The notes under the pieces: model-generated
What the model saw: the letters and a program-made list of their open reading frames with translations, nothing else
Database searches by the model: none
What the model was told of the DNA's origin: nothing
Position numbers and translations under genes: made by a program
NCBI GenBank assembly: GCA_035645275.1
Contig: DASQMX010000006.1
Location: 1-47,849 of the forward strand
Reading direction: 5' to 3'
DNA from: Paranoxybacillus sp035645275
GTDB taxonomy: Bacteria > Bacillota > Bacilli > Bacillales > Anoxybacillaceae
Length of the DNA stretch: 47,849 nucleotides
In this document: piece after piece, positions 24,728 to 33,593 of the stretch
How the letters are laid out: each line of letters starts with the position of its first letter
Numbering within the stretch: position 1 is the stretch's first letter

Positions 24728-25210
24728 TTACATATTTAAGAGTTTTTCAATCTCCTGTTTTAACTCGCTCGGTTTCGTTTGCGGGGCAAAGCGGCCGACA
24801 ACGTTTCCGTTTTTATCAACTAAAAATTTGGTGAAATTCCATTTAATTGCCTTTGTCCCTAAAATCCCCGGTGCTTTTTCCGTCAAATAAACAAATAATG
24901 GATGGGCATTCGCTCCATTCACATCAACTTTCGCAAACATCGGGAACGTGACGCCATAGTTTAATTGACAGAAGCTTTCGATTTCACTTTCTGAGCCTGG
25001 CTCTTGATGGCCGAATTGATTGCAAGGAAAGCCTAATACTTCAAATCCCTTGTCTTTATACTCATCGTAAAGCTCTTGCAGCTCTTTATACTGAGGAGTA
25101 AAGCCGCACTTGCTTGCCGTATTCACAATTAATAATACCTTTCCCTTATACTCAGCCATTGATTTTTCTTCACCGCGGATTGTTTTTACCGTAAAATCGT
25201 ATATGCTCAT
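24728..25210 (-). CDS. bsaA: Glutathione peroxidase family protein BsaA
   Basis: 160 residues of the thiol peroxidase type. The peroxidatic cysteine (not selenocysteine) is in NTASKCGFTPQY; the second conserved cysteine and glutamine are in LGFPCNQFGHQEPG, and tryptophan is in IKWNFTKFLVDKNGNVV. Such enzymes usually take electrons from thioredoxin or another thiol and reduce hydroperoxides. The ATG at 25210 follows AGGAGG with 9 nt; a TTG two codons upstream is less well placed. Position next to ypgQ matches B. subtilis. Confidence 0.93.
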   Translation of the reverse strand: MSIYDFTVKTIRGEEKSMAEYKGKVLLIVNTASKCGFTPQYKELQELYDEYKDKGFEVLGFPCNQFGHQEPGSESEIESFCQLNYGVTFPMFAKVDVNGANAHPLFVYLTEKAPGILGTKAIKWNFTKFLVDKNGNVVGRFAPQTKPSELKQEIEKLLNM

Positions 25211-25297
25211 GAACAAAAACCTCCTATCTTTTCTATTATCTTAAAAAATCGGGGAAAGTTTTTCCACCATGAATGTGTTCAAAACTTTTGTTACATC

Positions 25298-25327
25298 AAA
25301 AACGGGATGTACCGCTACATCCCGTAA
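25298..25327 (-). terminator. Terminator after the fhs-linked unknown gene
   Basis: ACGGGATGTA / TACATCCCGT with loop GCGG and TTTTTGATG on the minus strand; overlaps the last codons of the gene. Confidence 0.85.
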
Positions 25328-25842
25328 AATGGTTGTAATTGCCGAAGCGACTCGATGACATACGGAATCATTGCTTGTAAATCATCTACATTTCCTTCAT
25401 CAATTAACCGATCAAATTCAATCGTAATCAGATTATCGTATTCTTTTTTTTCGCCCTGATATTCGTATGTCAATGTTTGACGAATGATACGATTGCTTCC
25501 CCAAATGTTCGCCAACATTTCTTTAATATGAAAACACGTCGTTTCACTTTGCTTAATCGGCATGTTAAAGGCAATTTCTAGCACGCACCCCGGTTTAAGA
25601 TGGTTTTGCTCGAGCAATTCCCCAGCGATATGCTCCAGTTTTGTTTGTAACGTAATGGTACATGTCACGCTAGCCGTGCCATATTCCCGCAATCGAAATG
25701 TAATTTTATACGTTCTCGAAAAATGGGCAAGATCCATTAAATCGTTTCGATTGGTTACAATGATGACTCCATCTAAATCAAGGTCGTACACAGCGCCTTC
25801 AAGCACCGTTTTTAAATTATCAAACACCGTTGGGTCAAACAT
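25315..25842 (-). CDS. Unknown 175-residue protein, co-transcribed with fhs
   Basis: I do not recognise a named family. The protein starts MFDPTVFDNLKTVLEGAVYD, then LDLDGVIIVTNRNDLMDLAH; it is soluble, with alternating beta-like stretches and a helical end (AMIPYVIESLRQLQPFYGM). There is no signal or membrane helix. AAGGAG lies 9 nt before the ATG, and fhs ends 17 bp upstream, so the two are clearly an operon closed by a strong terminator. A role linked to one-carbon metabolism is suggested only by this context. Confidence 0.75.
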   Translation of the reverse strand: MFDPTVFDNLKTVLEGAVYDLDLDGVIIVTNRNDLMDLAHFSRTYKITFRLREYGTASVTCTITLQTKLEHIAGELLEQNHLKPGCVLEIAFNMPIKQSETTCFHIKEMLANIWGSNRIIRQTLTYEYQGEKKEYDNLITIEFDRLIDEGNVDDLQAMIPYVIESLRQLQPFYGM

Positions 25843-25859
25843 GTGTGCTTACTCCTTTT

Positions 25860-27548
25860 CTAGAATAGACCAACCGCGTTTCCATTTTCATCGACATCCA
25901 TATTTAACGCCGCTGGCTTTTTCGGCAAGCCCGGCATCGTCATCATATCACCGGTTAAGGCGACGAGGAACCCCGCACCAATTGCTGGTTTAAATTCGCG
26001 CACTGTAATCGTAAAGTCTGTCGGTCTGCCAAGTTTGTTCGGATCATCAGACAAGGAGTATTGCGTTTTTGCCATACAAATCGGCAGCTTATCCCAACCA
26101 AACGCAACAAATTGCTCGATTTGTTTTTTCGCCTTCGCAGAAAACTCCACGTCTTTTGCTCCATAGACCGTTTGCGCGATTTTACGAATTTTATCAGGGA
26201 TGGATTCATTTACATCATATAAAGGAGCATACGAGTTATTGCCGCTTTCAATCGCATCCAATACTTTAAGAGCTAAGTCAATTCCGCCTTCTCCGCCTTT
26301 TTCCCATACTTCTGTTAACGCAACTGGATAACCGTGCTCTTCACAAAACGCTTTTAATGTATTAATCTCCTTTTCCGTATCTGTCATAAAGCGGTTAATC
26401 GCCACAACAAATGGCAAGCCGAACGCTTGAATCGTTTCAATATGCTTTTGTAAATTGCTCAAACCAGCGCGCAATGCTTCGACATTCTCCATATGTAATC
26501 CTTGCTTCGCAACGCCGCCGTGCATTTTTAACGCGCGGATGGTTGCGACAATGACAACTGCCTCTGGCTTAATTCCAGCAATGCGGGCTTTAATATTTAA
26601 AAACTTTTCGGCTCCTAAATCAGCGCCAAAGCCTGCTTCCGTCACCACGTAATCACCAAGCTTTTGCGCCATTTTTGTCGCAATAACGCTATTGCAGCCG
26701 TGCGCAATATTCGCAAATGGACCACCATGAATAAGTGCTGGTGTATGTTCGATTGTTTGCACAAGATTCGGTTTTAACGCATCTTTCAATAGAAGCGTTA
26801 ACGCTCCTTCAACGCCAAGATCAGCAACAGTAACCGGTTGCTTATCAACGTTATACGCAACAACTATTTTCGCAAGGCGCTGTTTTAAATCTTGCAAATT
26901 CGTCGCTAAACAGAAAATCGCCATAATCTCAGAAGCAACGGTAATATCAAAACCATCCTCGCGCGGCACCCCTTGAACTGGTCCACCTAAACCAACGACG
27001 ACTTGTCTTAAAGCACGGTCGTTTAAATCAACAACTCGTTTCCAAACAATGCGTCGCGTATCAATGCGTAATTCATTTCCATGGTGAATGTGATTATCGA
27101 TTAACGCTGCTAATGCGTTATTGGCCGCTGTGATTGCGTGTAAATCACCTGTAAAATGAAGATTTATATCTTCCATCGGCAACACTTGCGAATACCCGCC
27201 GCCTGTCGCTCCGCCTTTAATTCCCATCGTTGGTCCAAGCGAAGGCTCACGCATCGCAATAATTGCTTTTTTTCCTAGTTGATTTAAAGCTTGTCCGAGA
27301 CCAACTGTTACCGTTGATTTTCCTTCTCCGGCAGGGGTTGGATTAATCGCTGTTACTAAAATGACTTTTCCATCCGGTTTTTTGGCGAGGCGCTTCATAA
27401 TATTAAGGGAAAGCTTTGCCTTGTAATGGCCATACGGTTCTAATTCTTCTTCTAAAATATCGAGTTCTTTTGCGATTTCTTGAATGCGCTTTAACTTCGC
27501 TGCTTGAGCGATTTCAATATCTGATTTCACCTTTGTTGTCACAGCCAT
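25860..27548 (-). CDS. fhs: Formate-tetrahydrofolate ligase
   Basis: 562 residues. It joins formate to tetrahydrofolate with ATP, feeding 10-formyl-THF into purine and initiator tRNA synthesis. The P-loop is in TAINPTPAGEGKSTVTVGLG; family blocks include REPSLGPTMGIKGGATGGGY, FTGDLHAITAANNALAALID, HGGPFANIAHGCNSVIAT and VTEAGFGADLGAEKF. The start at 27548 has GGAGG 7 nt upstream; the open frame extends upstream to 27656 but lacks such a site and homology. Divergent from metA. Confidence 0.96.
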   Translation of the reverse strand: MAVTTKVKSDIEIAQAAKLKRIQEIAKELDILEEELEPYGHYKAKLSLNIMKRLAKKPDGKVILVTAINPTPAGEGKSTVTVGLGQALNQLGKKAIIAMREPSLGPTMGIKGGATGGGYSQVLPMEDINLHFTGDLHAITAANNALAALIDNHIHHGNELRIDTRRIVWKRVVDLNDRALRQVVVGLGGPVQGVPREDGFDITVASEIMAIFCLATNLQDLKQRLAKIVVAYNVDKQPVTVADLGVEGALTLLLKDALKPNLVQTIEHTPALIHGGPFANIAHGCNSVIATKMAQKLGDYVVTEAGFGADLGAEKFLNIKARIAGIKPEAVVIVATIRALKMHGGVAKQGLHMENVEALRAGLSNLQKHIETIQAFGLPFVVAINRFMTDTEKEINTLKAFCEEHGYPVALTEVWEKGGEGGIDLALKVLDAIESGNNSYAPLYDVNESIPDKIRKIAQTVYGAKDVEFSAKAKKQIEQFVAFGWDKLPICMAKTQYSLSDDPNKLGRPTDFTITVREFKPAIGAGFLVALTGDMMTMPGLPKKPAALNMDVDENGNAVGLF

Positions 27549-27722
27549 TTTTCTTCCTCCAGCGTCAAAAAATTCAAAATTTCTCAATCCGTGATTTATT
27601 TTATCATAACCATTTCTTTTCCCAATAAAAAAATAAATTATTCCGTAAAAAATCAATTGAAGAAATTTCTTAATATTTTTATAATTAACTTATTTAAATA
27701 AAGAGCAGGAGGTTGATGAAAA

Positions 27723-28631
27723 TTGCCAATTAACATTCCGCGAAATCTGCCAGCAAAAGAAGTATTAGAACAGGAAAATATTTTCGTCATGGATGAAGAC
27801 CGGGCATACTCTCAAGATATTCGTCCATTAAATATTATCATTCTTAACTTAATGCCACAAAAAGAAAAAGCGGAAACACAAATTCTTCGTCTTTTAGGAA
27901 ATTCGCCGCTGCAAGTAAATATTACGTTTTTACGACCGGAAACGCATGAAGCCAAAACAACAAAAAAGCATCATCTTGACCAATTTTATACGACGTTTCC
28001 GCAAATCTGCCACCGCAAATATGACGGTATGATTATTACAGGTGCACCTGTGGAACATTTACCGTTCGAAGAAGTTACATATTGGCAAGAACTTACAGAA
28101 ATTATGAAATGGACAACAACAAATGTGACATCAACGTTGCACATTTGCTGGGGAGCACAAGCAGGTCTTTACTATCACTATGGCGTTCCAAAATATATGC
28201 TGCCGCAAAAATGTTTCGGTATCTTTGAACATCAGCTAGAAAAGAAAAATGTCAAACTATTGCGTGGTTTCGATGATGTATATCGTGTTCCTCATTCCCG
28301 TCACACGGACGTATTACGCGAAGATATTGAAAAAGTGCCTGATTTAACGATTTTATCTTCATCGGAAAAGGCAGGCATTTGCCTTGTTGCATCAAATGAT
28401 GGCAAACAAATTTTCTTAACAGGACATCCAGAATATGATGCTACAACTTTAAAGGAAGAATACGAACGCGATCTCGCTAAAGGGTTGCCGATTCAATTGC
28501 CAGAATCCTATTTTCCTGACGACAACCCGACAAAAGAACCTCGCAATACTTGGCGTTCACATGCAAACTTATTATTTGTTAACTGGCTGAATTATTACGT
28601 ATATCAAGAAACACCATTCGAATGGGAGTAA
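27723..28631 (+). CDS. metA: Homoserine O-acetyltransferase (MetA family)
   Basis: 302 residues. It activates homoserine for methionine synthesis. Active-site residues fall exactly at the published MetA positions: C142 in LHICWGAQ, H235 and E237 in LTGHPEYD. Residue 111 is Glu (ITGAPVEHLPFEEV); in this family Glu111 selects acetyl-CoA and Gly111 (E. coli) succinyl-CoA, so acetyl transfer is predicted. The start codon is TTG, 8 nt after AGGAGG. No S-box riboswitch is visible in the 175-bp gap to fhs. Followed by a strong terminator. Confidence 0.93.
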   Translation: MPINIPRNLPAKEVLEQENIFVMDEDRAYSQDIRPLNIIILNLMPQKEKAETQILRLLGNSPLQVNITFLRPETHEAKTTKKHHLDQFYTTFPQICHRKYDGMIITGAPVEHLPFEEVTYWQELTEIMKWTTTNVTSTLHICWGAQAGLYYHYGVPKYMLPQKCFGIFEHQLEKKNVKLLRGFDDVYRVPHSRHTDVLREDIEKVPDLTILSSSEKAGICLVASNDGKQIFLTGHPEYDATTLKEEYERDLAKGLPIQLPESYFPDDNPTKEPRNTWRSHANLLFVNWLNYYVYQETPFEWE

Positions 28632-28640
28632 CAAACATCA

Positions 28641-28685
28641 AAAAATGCGGCTGTCTCAGACCCTTTGAGACAGCCGCATTCTTTT
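28641..28685 (+). terminator. Terminator after metA
   Basis: Stem AAATGCGGCTGTCTCA / TGAGACAGCCGCATT with only a GACCCTT loop, then CTTTT. This is the compact form of the nested terminator set (loop equals the GACCCTT core). Confidence 0.88.
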
Positions 28686-28720
28686 ATGACTGGTCGCTAT
28701 CTTTTTCTCTTTTCCTCCAT

Positions 28721-28783
28721 ATGAACCTCTCCCACCTACACTTCGCTTAGAGGTGGGAGACTTCTCAGTGAATATATTAAAAT
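28721..28783. repeat. Repeat B copy 2 (solo, well preserved)
   Basis: CTCCCACCT / AGGTGGGAG hairpin with loop ACACTTCGCTTAG, followed by ACTTCTCAGTGAATATATTAA. No transposase gene is near, so it is a solo end or miniature element. The rest of 28784-29300 shows no convincing gene. Confidence 0.6.
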
Positions 28784-29307
28784 CATAAGTCTGTCTATCA
28801 AAATTTTGTTATATAAGTTCAGATTGAAAAATCGACATAAGTAAGGTGTTTAAGTTAGGCAAAAGAGTAGTTGAGACGTTTTATATATGTCGGAAAATCA
28901 ATCTGGATTTCTATATATCGACATCGCTTTTTGTAAGAAAATCGTTGAAAGGATACTGATTCAGCCATAATCAACATTCATTGATGCCTTTCATATTATT
29001 TTTTACGTTTGAAACAGAACTAGAATTGAGATCATCCCTTACCTTTACATCAACATTTTTCAATAGGCAAAAATACTCCCCATCCTGCGAAAAACGGGAA
29101 ATGAATCGACTTCAAGCAGCATCTATCAAACGTATGTACTACAACAAACCGAAAACTCTCGTCATATTCCCTGAAAACTTCATACAAGTCGACAATAATA
29201 GCCAAAGGGTTCGACAAACGAATTCACGAATAGTAGAATAGTATAGTTATTATGTTATGTTATAGAATAGACAGCCTACAACTACAACATAGAAAGGATG
29301 ATTCATT

Positions 29308-29436
29308 GTGCGCGCTGAAAGACGAAAACAATGGAAAATTCATTGGAAAAAATATAAGCATCTTTATAAAGGACCGCGAATGGAGAGAAGAAATAAATGG
29401 CGGCATAAATGGGAAGAAAAATATGTGGCCAGCTAA
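29308..29436 (+). CDS. Small Trp/Arg/Lys-rich protein, unknown
   Basis: 42 residues starting at GTG: MRAERRKQWKIHWKKYKHLY then KGPRMERRNKWRHKWEEKYV. An AAAGGATG ribosome site lies about 9 nt upstream, and a perfect terminator follows 9 bp after the stop. The pattern W-K/R-x-H/K-W is repeated (positions 9-13 and 31-35). Very basic with four tryptophans; it could bind nucleic acid or membranes. The neighbouring YjcZ gene suggests sporulation, but this is only context. Confidence 0.6.
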   Translation: MRAERRKQWKIHWKKYKHLYKGPRMERRNKWRHKWEEKYVAS

Positions 29437-29444
29437 CATTTAGA

Positions 29445-29478
29445 GAACCCAGCCAAGTTTTTGGCTGGGTTCTTCTTA
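29445..29478 (+). terminator. Terminator after the 42-residue gene
   Basis: GAACCCAGCCAA / TTGGCTGGGTTC, loop GTTT, then TTCTT. Confidence 0.88.
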
Positions 29479-29586
29479 TTTTCAGAGGCTCGTTCCCTAT
29501 TTATTGAACTACCGGCTTTTGTCCATTACCTTTCAATCACTTATTTAATAAGATGTTATAGCTGGATATATGGAGGTGAATATTTG

Positions 29587-29679
29587 ATGAGTTCTTCTAG
29601 AAATTTTCCGCTAATTGTCGTGCTGTTTATTTTATTAATTATTGTTGGCTGCGCATGTATGGGTAGATTTTTCTATTAG
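29587..29679 (+). CDS. YjcZ family sporulation protein
   Basis: 30 residues: MSSSRNFPLIVVLFILLIIV then GCACMGRFFY. The FxLIVVLFILLIIVG core is the signature of the YjcZ/SscA-type tiny membrane proteins found in many copies in Bacillaceae; some (SscA) help spore coat assembly. The usual Gly/Tyr-rich N-terminus is shorter here. GGAGGTG lies 8 nt before the ATG. A terminator follows at 29694. Confidence 0.75.
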   Translation: MSSSRNFPLIVVLFILLIIVGCACMGRFFY

Positions 29680-29693
29680 ATAACTGCTGAATT

Positions 29694-29783
29694 AGAGGTT
29701 GTCTCAAAAGTTCAGACGCTGTCAAGGAGCATCCAAATCCTATTGGATGCTCGGGCGTTAAACCTTTATGAGACGCCTTTTTT
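29694..29783 (+). terminator. Nested terminator after the YjcZ gene
   Basis: Outer pairing AGGTTGTCTCA / TGAGACGCCTTTTTT with an inner perfect hairpin GAGCATCCAA / TTGGATGCTC. The outer stem is of the GTCTCA type; the inner core differs from other copies. Confidence 0.7.
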
Positions 29784-29875
29784 ATATACAAAACTGTTAC
29801 ATATTTCTTGAACTTTTCTATGTTTCATTTCATATTACAATTTTTTATGATTCACAAAATTTCAACAAAATATAA

Positions 29876-29957
29876 AAAGGGGTTGGCCTAGAATAAAGTG
29901 CCAGACTTCACAATTACAATATATAGAGAGCAGATACTTCTGAGTGAGCCCCTCTTA
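29876..29957. repeat. Truncated member of the long nested repeat family
   Basis: AAAAGGGGTTGGCC...GAGCCCCTCTT outer pairing. AAAGTGCCAGACTTCACAAT, then TACAATATATAG, matches the right arm of the 6066 copy in reverse; the second arm is lost. It lies at the end of inhA and may be its terminator. Confidence 0.5.
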
Positions 29958-29959
29958 TG

Positions 29960-32338
29960 TTAACGATAAAGTAAAATTTTCGCAGTCGTACGCTCAGTGT
30001 TTTCACCGATAACACGAATCTTTACTCCATAACTAGGAACATTCCGTCCAGCATCTAGAAGACCTTTATTTTCATATGACTTACTATCATCAAACATAGA
30101 AATTGGTGCAGTATCATTGTCGTTTAACAACATATTACCTAATTTTAAACTGAATTTCTGTCCTTTTTGTAAACTAAACGCAGCATCATGTACTTGATAT
30201 CGAGTTGATGCGGTCTCATTTCCAGACCACTTTAACGTATGCTGATCAGCATCAACAACTCCAAGGAAACCTTCTCCTGGATGAATTCCTGTCCAGTTAT
30301 TATCGTATGACTCATCAACATACCATACAACAAGACCCGGATCAAACGAAAGTAATTGACCACCTCGAAGAATATGCGCTAAACCTTGATCTACTCCTTG
30401 GTGATTACGCCACTCTAATAAGTAATATTGCTTAGTATAAAATTTTCCGTTACTCTTGATGAAATCGTCTAACGTAAATTGTGAATTAGTTTCTGCATCA
30501 TCAAATAAAATGGACTGTCCATCTGCCGTAATTTGTATATCGTCTACAAAAAACCCTGCTTCTGCAACAGCAGCGTCTGTCCAATAATTAAAACGGAGCT
30601 CTATTTGTTTCCCTGCAAACGCTGATAAATCAAACACAGCATCAATCCATCCGTCCGAATAACCTGTTATTCCGTTTCCAGGATTTTGACCGTTTGGATT
30701 ATCAGCAGTTGTAATATTCCCAGGAATTGAAATCCAATGGTTAGAGCCGCTTTCCTTTACTTGAATTGACGCGTAATCCCAATCTTTTTCGATTTGATAC
30801 CACGTTTTAAAGGTTAATCTCACTTCATTAACATCCGTTAAATCCAGAGTAGTAAACATCGAATGATCTAGATTATCTCCTTTTCCAGAGTAGTACGAAT
30901 AAATACCACTAAAAGGAGTATTCAGAACTGTTTCTTTATCTGGCAAATTGATACGAATGGCATCCTGATTCGTGCCTTTTGTACTTGCTTGATCAAGCAT
31001 AACCTCGATACCCTCATGCGGAATATCATTTATATCTATAGTCGTCCCTTTCAGCCAGTTGCTTCCAGGCATAGTAGCCTGAAGGAATTCTTTCGCCCAC
31101 GCACTAAATCCAGTCGGCTCCGTTCCAGGGATTTTTCCAGCCCAGCTTCCACTTGACATGATAGACCAATAAGAAACCGGTTCACCTTTACCCGAATATA
31201 ACGTATCATATTCATCTGGCAAGCCTAAATCATGACCGTATTCATGAGCAAATACACCGGCCGCTCCATCTGCAGGCTCGATTGTATAATCATATGCCCC
31301 TAGCTGACCGTCCCAGTAAGGAACACTAGATGTCGTGTTAGGAAGCTTAAACACCCGTCCAAGGTTCCAACGATGTGACCAAATTGCATCACCACCAAGT
31401 TGACCTCCGCCAGCTTCTTCCCCAACACTTGAATGTACAATCATTAGATGATCAATTAAGCCGTCCGGTTCACGATAATTTCCATCCCCATCCAAATCAT
31501 AACGATCTTCTTGGTCATATTTTGATAAGTCTACACTTGAGTCTTTTGCCACCGCTTCTAATGCTTCTTTTACTAGATCTCGTGGGTTAGCGTCATTACC
31601 ATCCGGAGCAGGTACATTTCCTCCATAATACGATGCTGGATGTTTTGCCGTATACCAGCCAGCTACTTCACCATCAATCGAATAGCTTCCACCAGATTGT
31701 TGTTCATAATATTTTTTAACAGAAATAAGTTTTTCTCCATTCGGTCCTTCATAATAACCTTCAGCACCTCCAAAAATCATTTCGTGATAATGCTCTTTTG
31801 AGTAATCTTGATAATACATATCTGTTTCATTTGGTTGAATCGAGTTATGCGGAAAATCCGGGTATTCAATTAATAGTACCAATACTTTATCTACACGTTT
31901 TTCACCGTTCCACGTTTCTTCCTCAATGGATGGTATATCATTTCCTTTTCCCTGTCCTAATTTTTTCCCGCTTCCATTTACTAATCCCGTTTCATTATGT
32001 TTTTTTTCCAATGCTTTTTCTCGTTTTATTTCATGTTTATACAATTGTCCATTTTCTTTAGGAACAGATTCCACTTTCGATTTTAGATACTGCCGCAGCA
32101 TTTGTTCGGATTCCTCTGATGTAGAATTAGCAGGAATTTTTCCGCTTTTCATAAGCATTTCAATTAGCTTTTCTTCGTTAGCTACCGCCAAATCAACTGG
32201 ACCACCATGTTGAAATGTATGTATAGATGTTCCTTTTGAAAATGATTTTGCTTTTGCACTTGAAGTGTCTTGAATGGCGGCATTCCATACTCCTAGTCCA
32301 AGCGAAAGCGCCATTGCTGTTGATAGTAATTTTTTCAA
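29960..32338 (-). CDS. inhA: Immune inhibitor A, secreted M6 metalloprotease
   Basis: 792 residues. A signal peptide (LLSTAMALSLGLGVWNAAIQ) is followed by a propeptide and the M6 catalytic domain with zinc motif FAHEYGHDLGLPDEYD near residue 365 and the Met-turn-like YWSIMSSGSW. Beta-rich domains (about 470-640, with WDYASIQVKESGSNHWISIP) and the VHDAAFSLQKGQKFSL tail follow as in B. cereus/thuringiensis InhA. It is an extracellular protease that degrades host or environmental proteins and can process other exoproteins. TTG start with AAGGAGG 8 nt upstream. Its transcript stands alone. Confidence 0.93.
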   Translation of the reverse strand: MKKLLSTAMALSLGLGVWNAAIQDTSSAKAKSFSKGTSIHTFQHGGPVDLAVANEEKLIEMLMKSGKIPANSTSEESEQMLRQYLKSKVESVPKENGQLYKHEIKREKALEKKHNETGLVNGSGKKLGQGKGNDIPSIEEETWNGEKRVDKVLVLLIEYPDFPHNSIQPNETDMYYQDYSKEHYHEMIFGGAEGYYEGPNGEKLISVKKYYEQQSGGSYSIDGEVAGWYTAKHPASYYGGNVPAPDGNDANPRDLVKEALEAVAKDSSVDLSKYDQEDRYDLDGDGNYREPDGLIDHLMIVHSSVGEEAGGGQLGGDAIWSHRWNLGRVFKLPNTTSSVPYWDGQLGAYDYTIEPADGAAGVFAHEYGHDLGLPDEYDTLYSGKGEPVSYWSIMSSGSWAGKIPGTEPTGFSAWAKEFLQATMPGSNWLKGTTIDINDIPHEGIEVMLDQASTKGTNQDAIRINLPDKETVLNTPFSGIYSYYSGKGDNLDHSMFTTLDLTDVNEVRLTFKTWYQIEKDWDYASIQVKESGSNHWISIPGNITTADNPNGQNPGNGITGYSDGWIDAVFDLSAFAGKQIELRFNYWTDAAVAEAGFFVDDIQITADGQSILFDDAETNSQFTLDDFIKSNGKFYTKQYYLLEWRNHQGVDQGLAHILRGGQLLSFDPGLVVWYVDESYDNNWTGIHPGEGFLGVVDADQHTLKWSGNETASTRYQVHDAAFSLQKGQKFSLKLGNMLLNDNDTAPISMFDDSKSYENKGLLDAGRNVPSYGVKIRVIGENTERTTAKILLYR

Positions 32339-32553
32339 ATAAATACCTCCTTGTTAAGCTGTTTGTTCTATAATTCATATATATTTAATTTATTAGTTTT
32401 ATAACCTTATTTTTTATTCATTATGAATCTTTTGACGGGACCCTTTATCGCTGTCGTATCAATAAATTAAAGAAGGAAAAATCTTATCCTCGTATACTGG
32501 CTGGATTTATGAAAACAAAGCATTGTATAAAAAATTGCAGCTACCAAATTATC
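32339..32553. other. Upstream region of inhA
   Basis: About 215 bp. On the plus strand a short frame before 32577 reads TGWIYENKALYKKLQLPNYQ then KMLPS and stop, which looks like a protein tail without a start. It may be a gene remnant. Nothing else is recognised. Confidence 0.3.
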
Positions 32554-32587
32554 AAAAAATGCTTCCGTCATAAACGGAAGCATTTTT
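32554..32587 (-). terminator. Terminator after the methyltransferase gene
   Basis: AAAAATGCTTCCG / CGGAAGCATTTTT with loop TTTATGA; T-tracts on both strands. Confidence 0.9.
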
Positions 32588-32588
32588 G

Positions 32589-33269
32589 TTACACTTTGCG
32601 CAACAGAAATAACCACATAAATGTTAACGCCTGTTTTAATTCAGTAGGAAGATTAGCCACCATTTTCTCAGAAACGCCTCTTTTGTAAACGCCTTGACCG
32701 TCAACAAGCTCCCATCCGTTTTCTTGCGCCAATTTTTCAAACTCCCACGGCATCATCGTGTTGCAAATCACCGGCTCCCCATAAAGACGGCGATAACTAT
32801 TCATTCTTGGAGCAGCAGTTGGACCAAGCAGCCCGACACAAAGAAGATGTCCGCTTTTTAACACTCTTCTCATTTCATTAAGAGCTTCAAGCGGCCTCTC
32901 TGTCCACTCAATCGAGTTAATCGCCATCGCTCCAGAAAACGTTTCGTCTGGAAATGGTAATTTCGTTAAATCTCCTTGGCGAAATTGGAGCTGTTTATTC
33001 TCCCCTCTCGCCTTTGCCTTCTCAATCATCTCGCTTGACAAGTCAATGCCAACCACATCGTAACCGGCTTGAGATAATTTCCAAGAACCGTAACCGTCTC
33101 CACATCCTAAATCAATAACATAGCTTCCTTTTGGTATGTACTTTGAAATAAACGGAACAATGTTTTTACGGCTTCCATGTTCCCACATTTCCTCACTGCT
33201 CTGATTCCAAAAGTGCGCACGTTCATCCCAACTCTTTTCTGCTTCTTTATGCCAATTAAATGTCTTCAT
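32589..33269 (-). CDS. Class I SAM-dependent methyltransferase
   Basis: 226 residues. The SAM-binding core is plain: VIDLGCGDGYGSWKLSQAGY (motif I), VVGIDLSSEMIEKA (acidic end of strand 2), LQFRQGDLTKLPFPDETFSG (post II). It resembles the UbiE/BioC/methyltransf_11 group of small-molecule methyltransferases. The substrate cannot be inferred from context, since inhA downstream is unrelated. GAGGTG lies about 8 nt before the ATG. Confidence 0.82.
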   Translation of the reverse strand: MKTFNWHKEAEKSWDERAHFWNQSSEEMWEHGSRKNIVPFISKYIPKGSYVIDLGCGDGYGSWKLSQAGYDVVGIDLSSEMIEKAKARGENKQLQFRQGDLTKLPFPDETFSGAMAINSIEWTERPLEALNEMRRVLKSGHLLCVGLLGPTAAPRMNSYRRLYGEPVICNTMMPWEFEKLAQENGWELVDGQGVYKRGVSEKMVANLPTELKQALTFMWLFLLRKV

Positions 33270-33338
33270 AAATTTAGCACCTCATTTGTATAAAAAATTC
33301 CTTGCTGGACATGATAACAAGATGAAAAGGAGTGACTG

Positions 33339-33574
33339 ATGATGGATCAACAAGAAACGTTCGTCGCTGTACAAAAAAACACGAAGGTGACATTATTAAT
33401 TTTAAAACTTCTTCCGGACGAGTGCTATCATACCGAAAAGCATTAATGGAAATAGATAACGGTACGATTGCCGGCGTCAATATTTTTGCAGGCAAAGACG
33501 GTGAACGTTATATTCGCAGCAACGCCGATGGCGAGCCAACGAACAATTTAGACAACTTACCTACATTTTTCTAA
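33339..33574 (+). pseudogene. DUF3892 protein, interrupted by a -1 frameshift
   Basis: The ATG at 33339 with AAGGAG upstream opens a frame reading MMDQQETFVAVQKN; it then goes out of phase and stops at 33446. The family sequence continues in the -1 frame: HEGDIINFKTSSGRVLSYRK, then IDNGTIAGVNIFAGKDGERY and SNADGEPTNNLDNLPTFF to 33574, characteristic of DUF3892. The switch point is the heptamer A AAA AAC at 33374-33380, in the correct phase for -1 slippage. Either a base is missing from the A-run (mutation or sequencing error) or the ribosome slips there. Function of DUF3892 is unknown. Confidence 0.75.
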
Positions 33575-33593
33575 ATAAAAAGGAGAGTTCATT

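Noticed and set aside
27549..27722. SAM riboswitch (S-box) before metA
   Set aside because: The gap is short and AT-rich and lacks the conserved S-box stems and terminator.
28981..29241. 86-codon open frame upstream of the 42-residue gene
   Set aside because: TTG start without a ribosome site, no recognisable family, random-looking composition.
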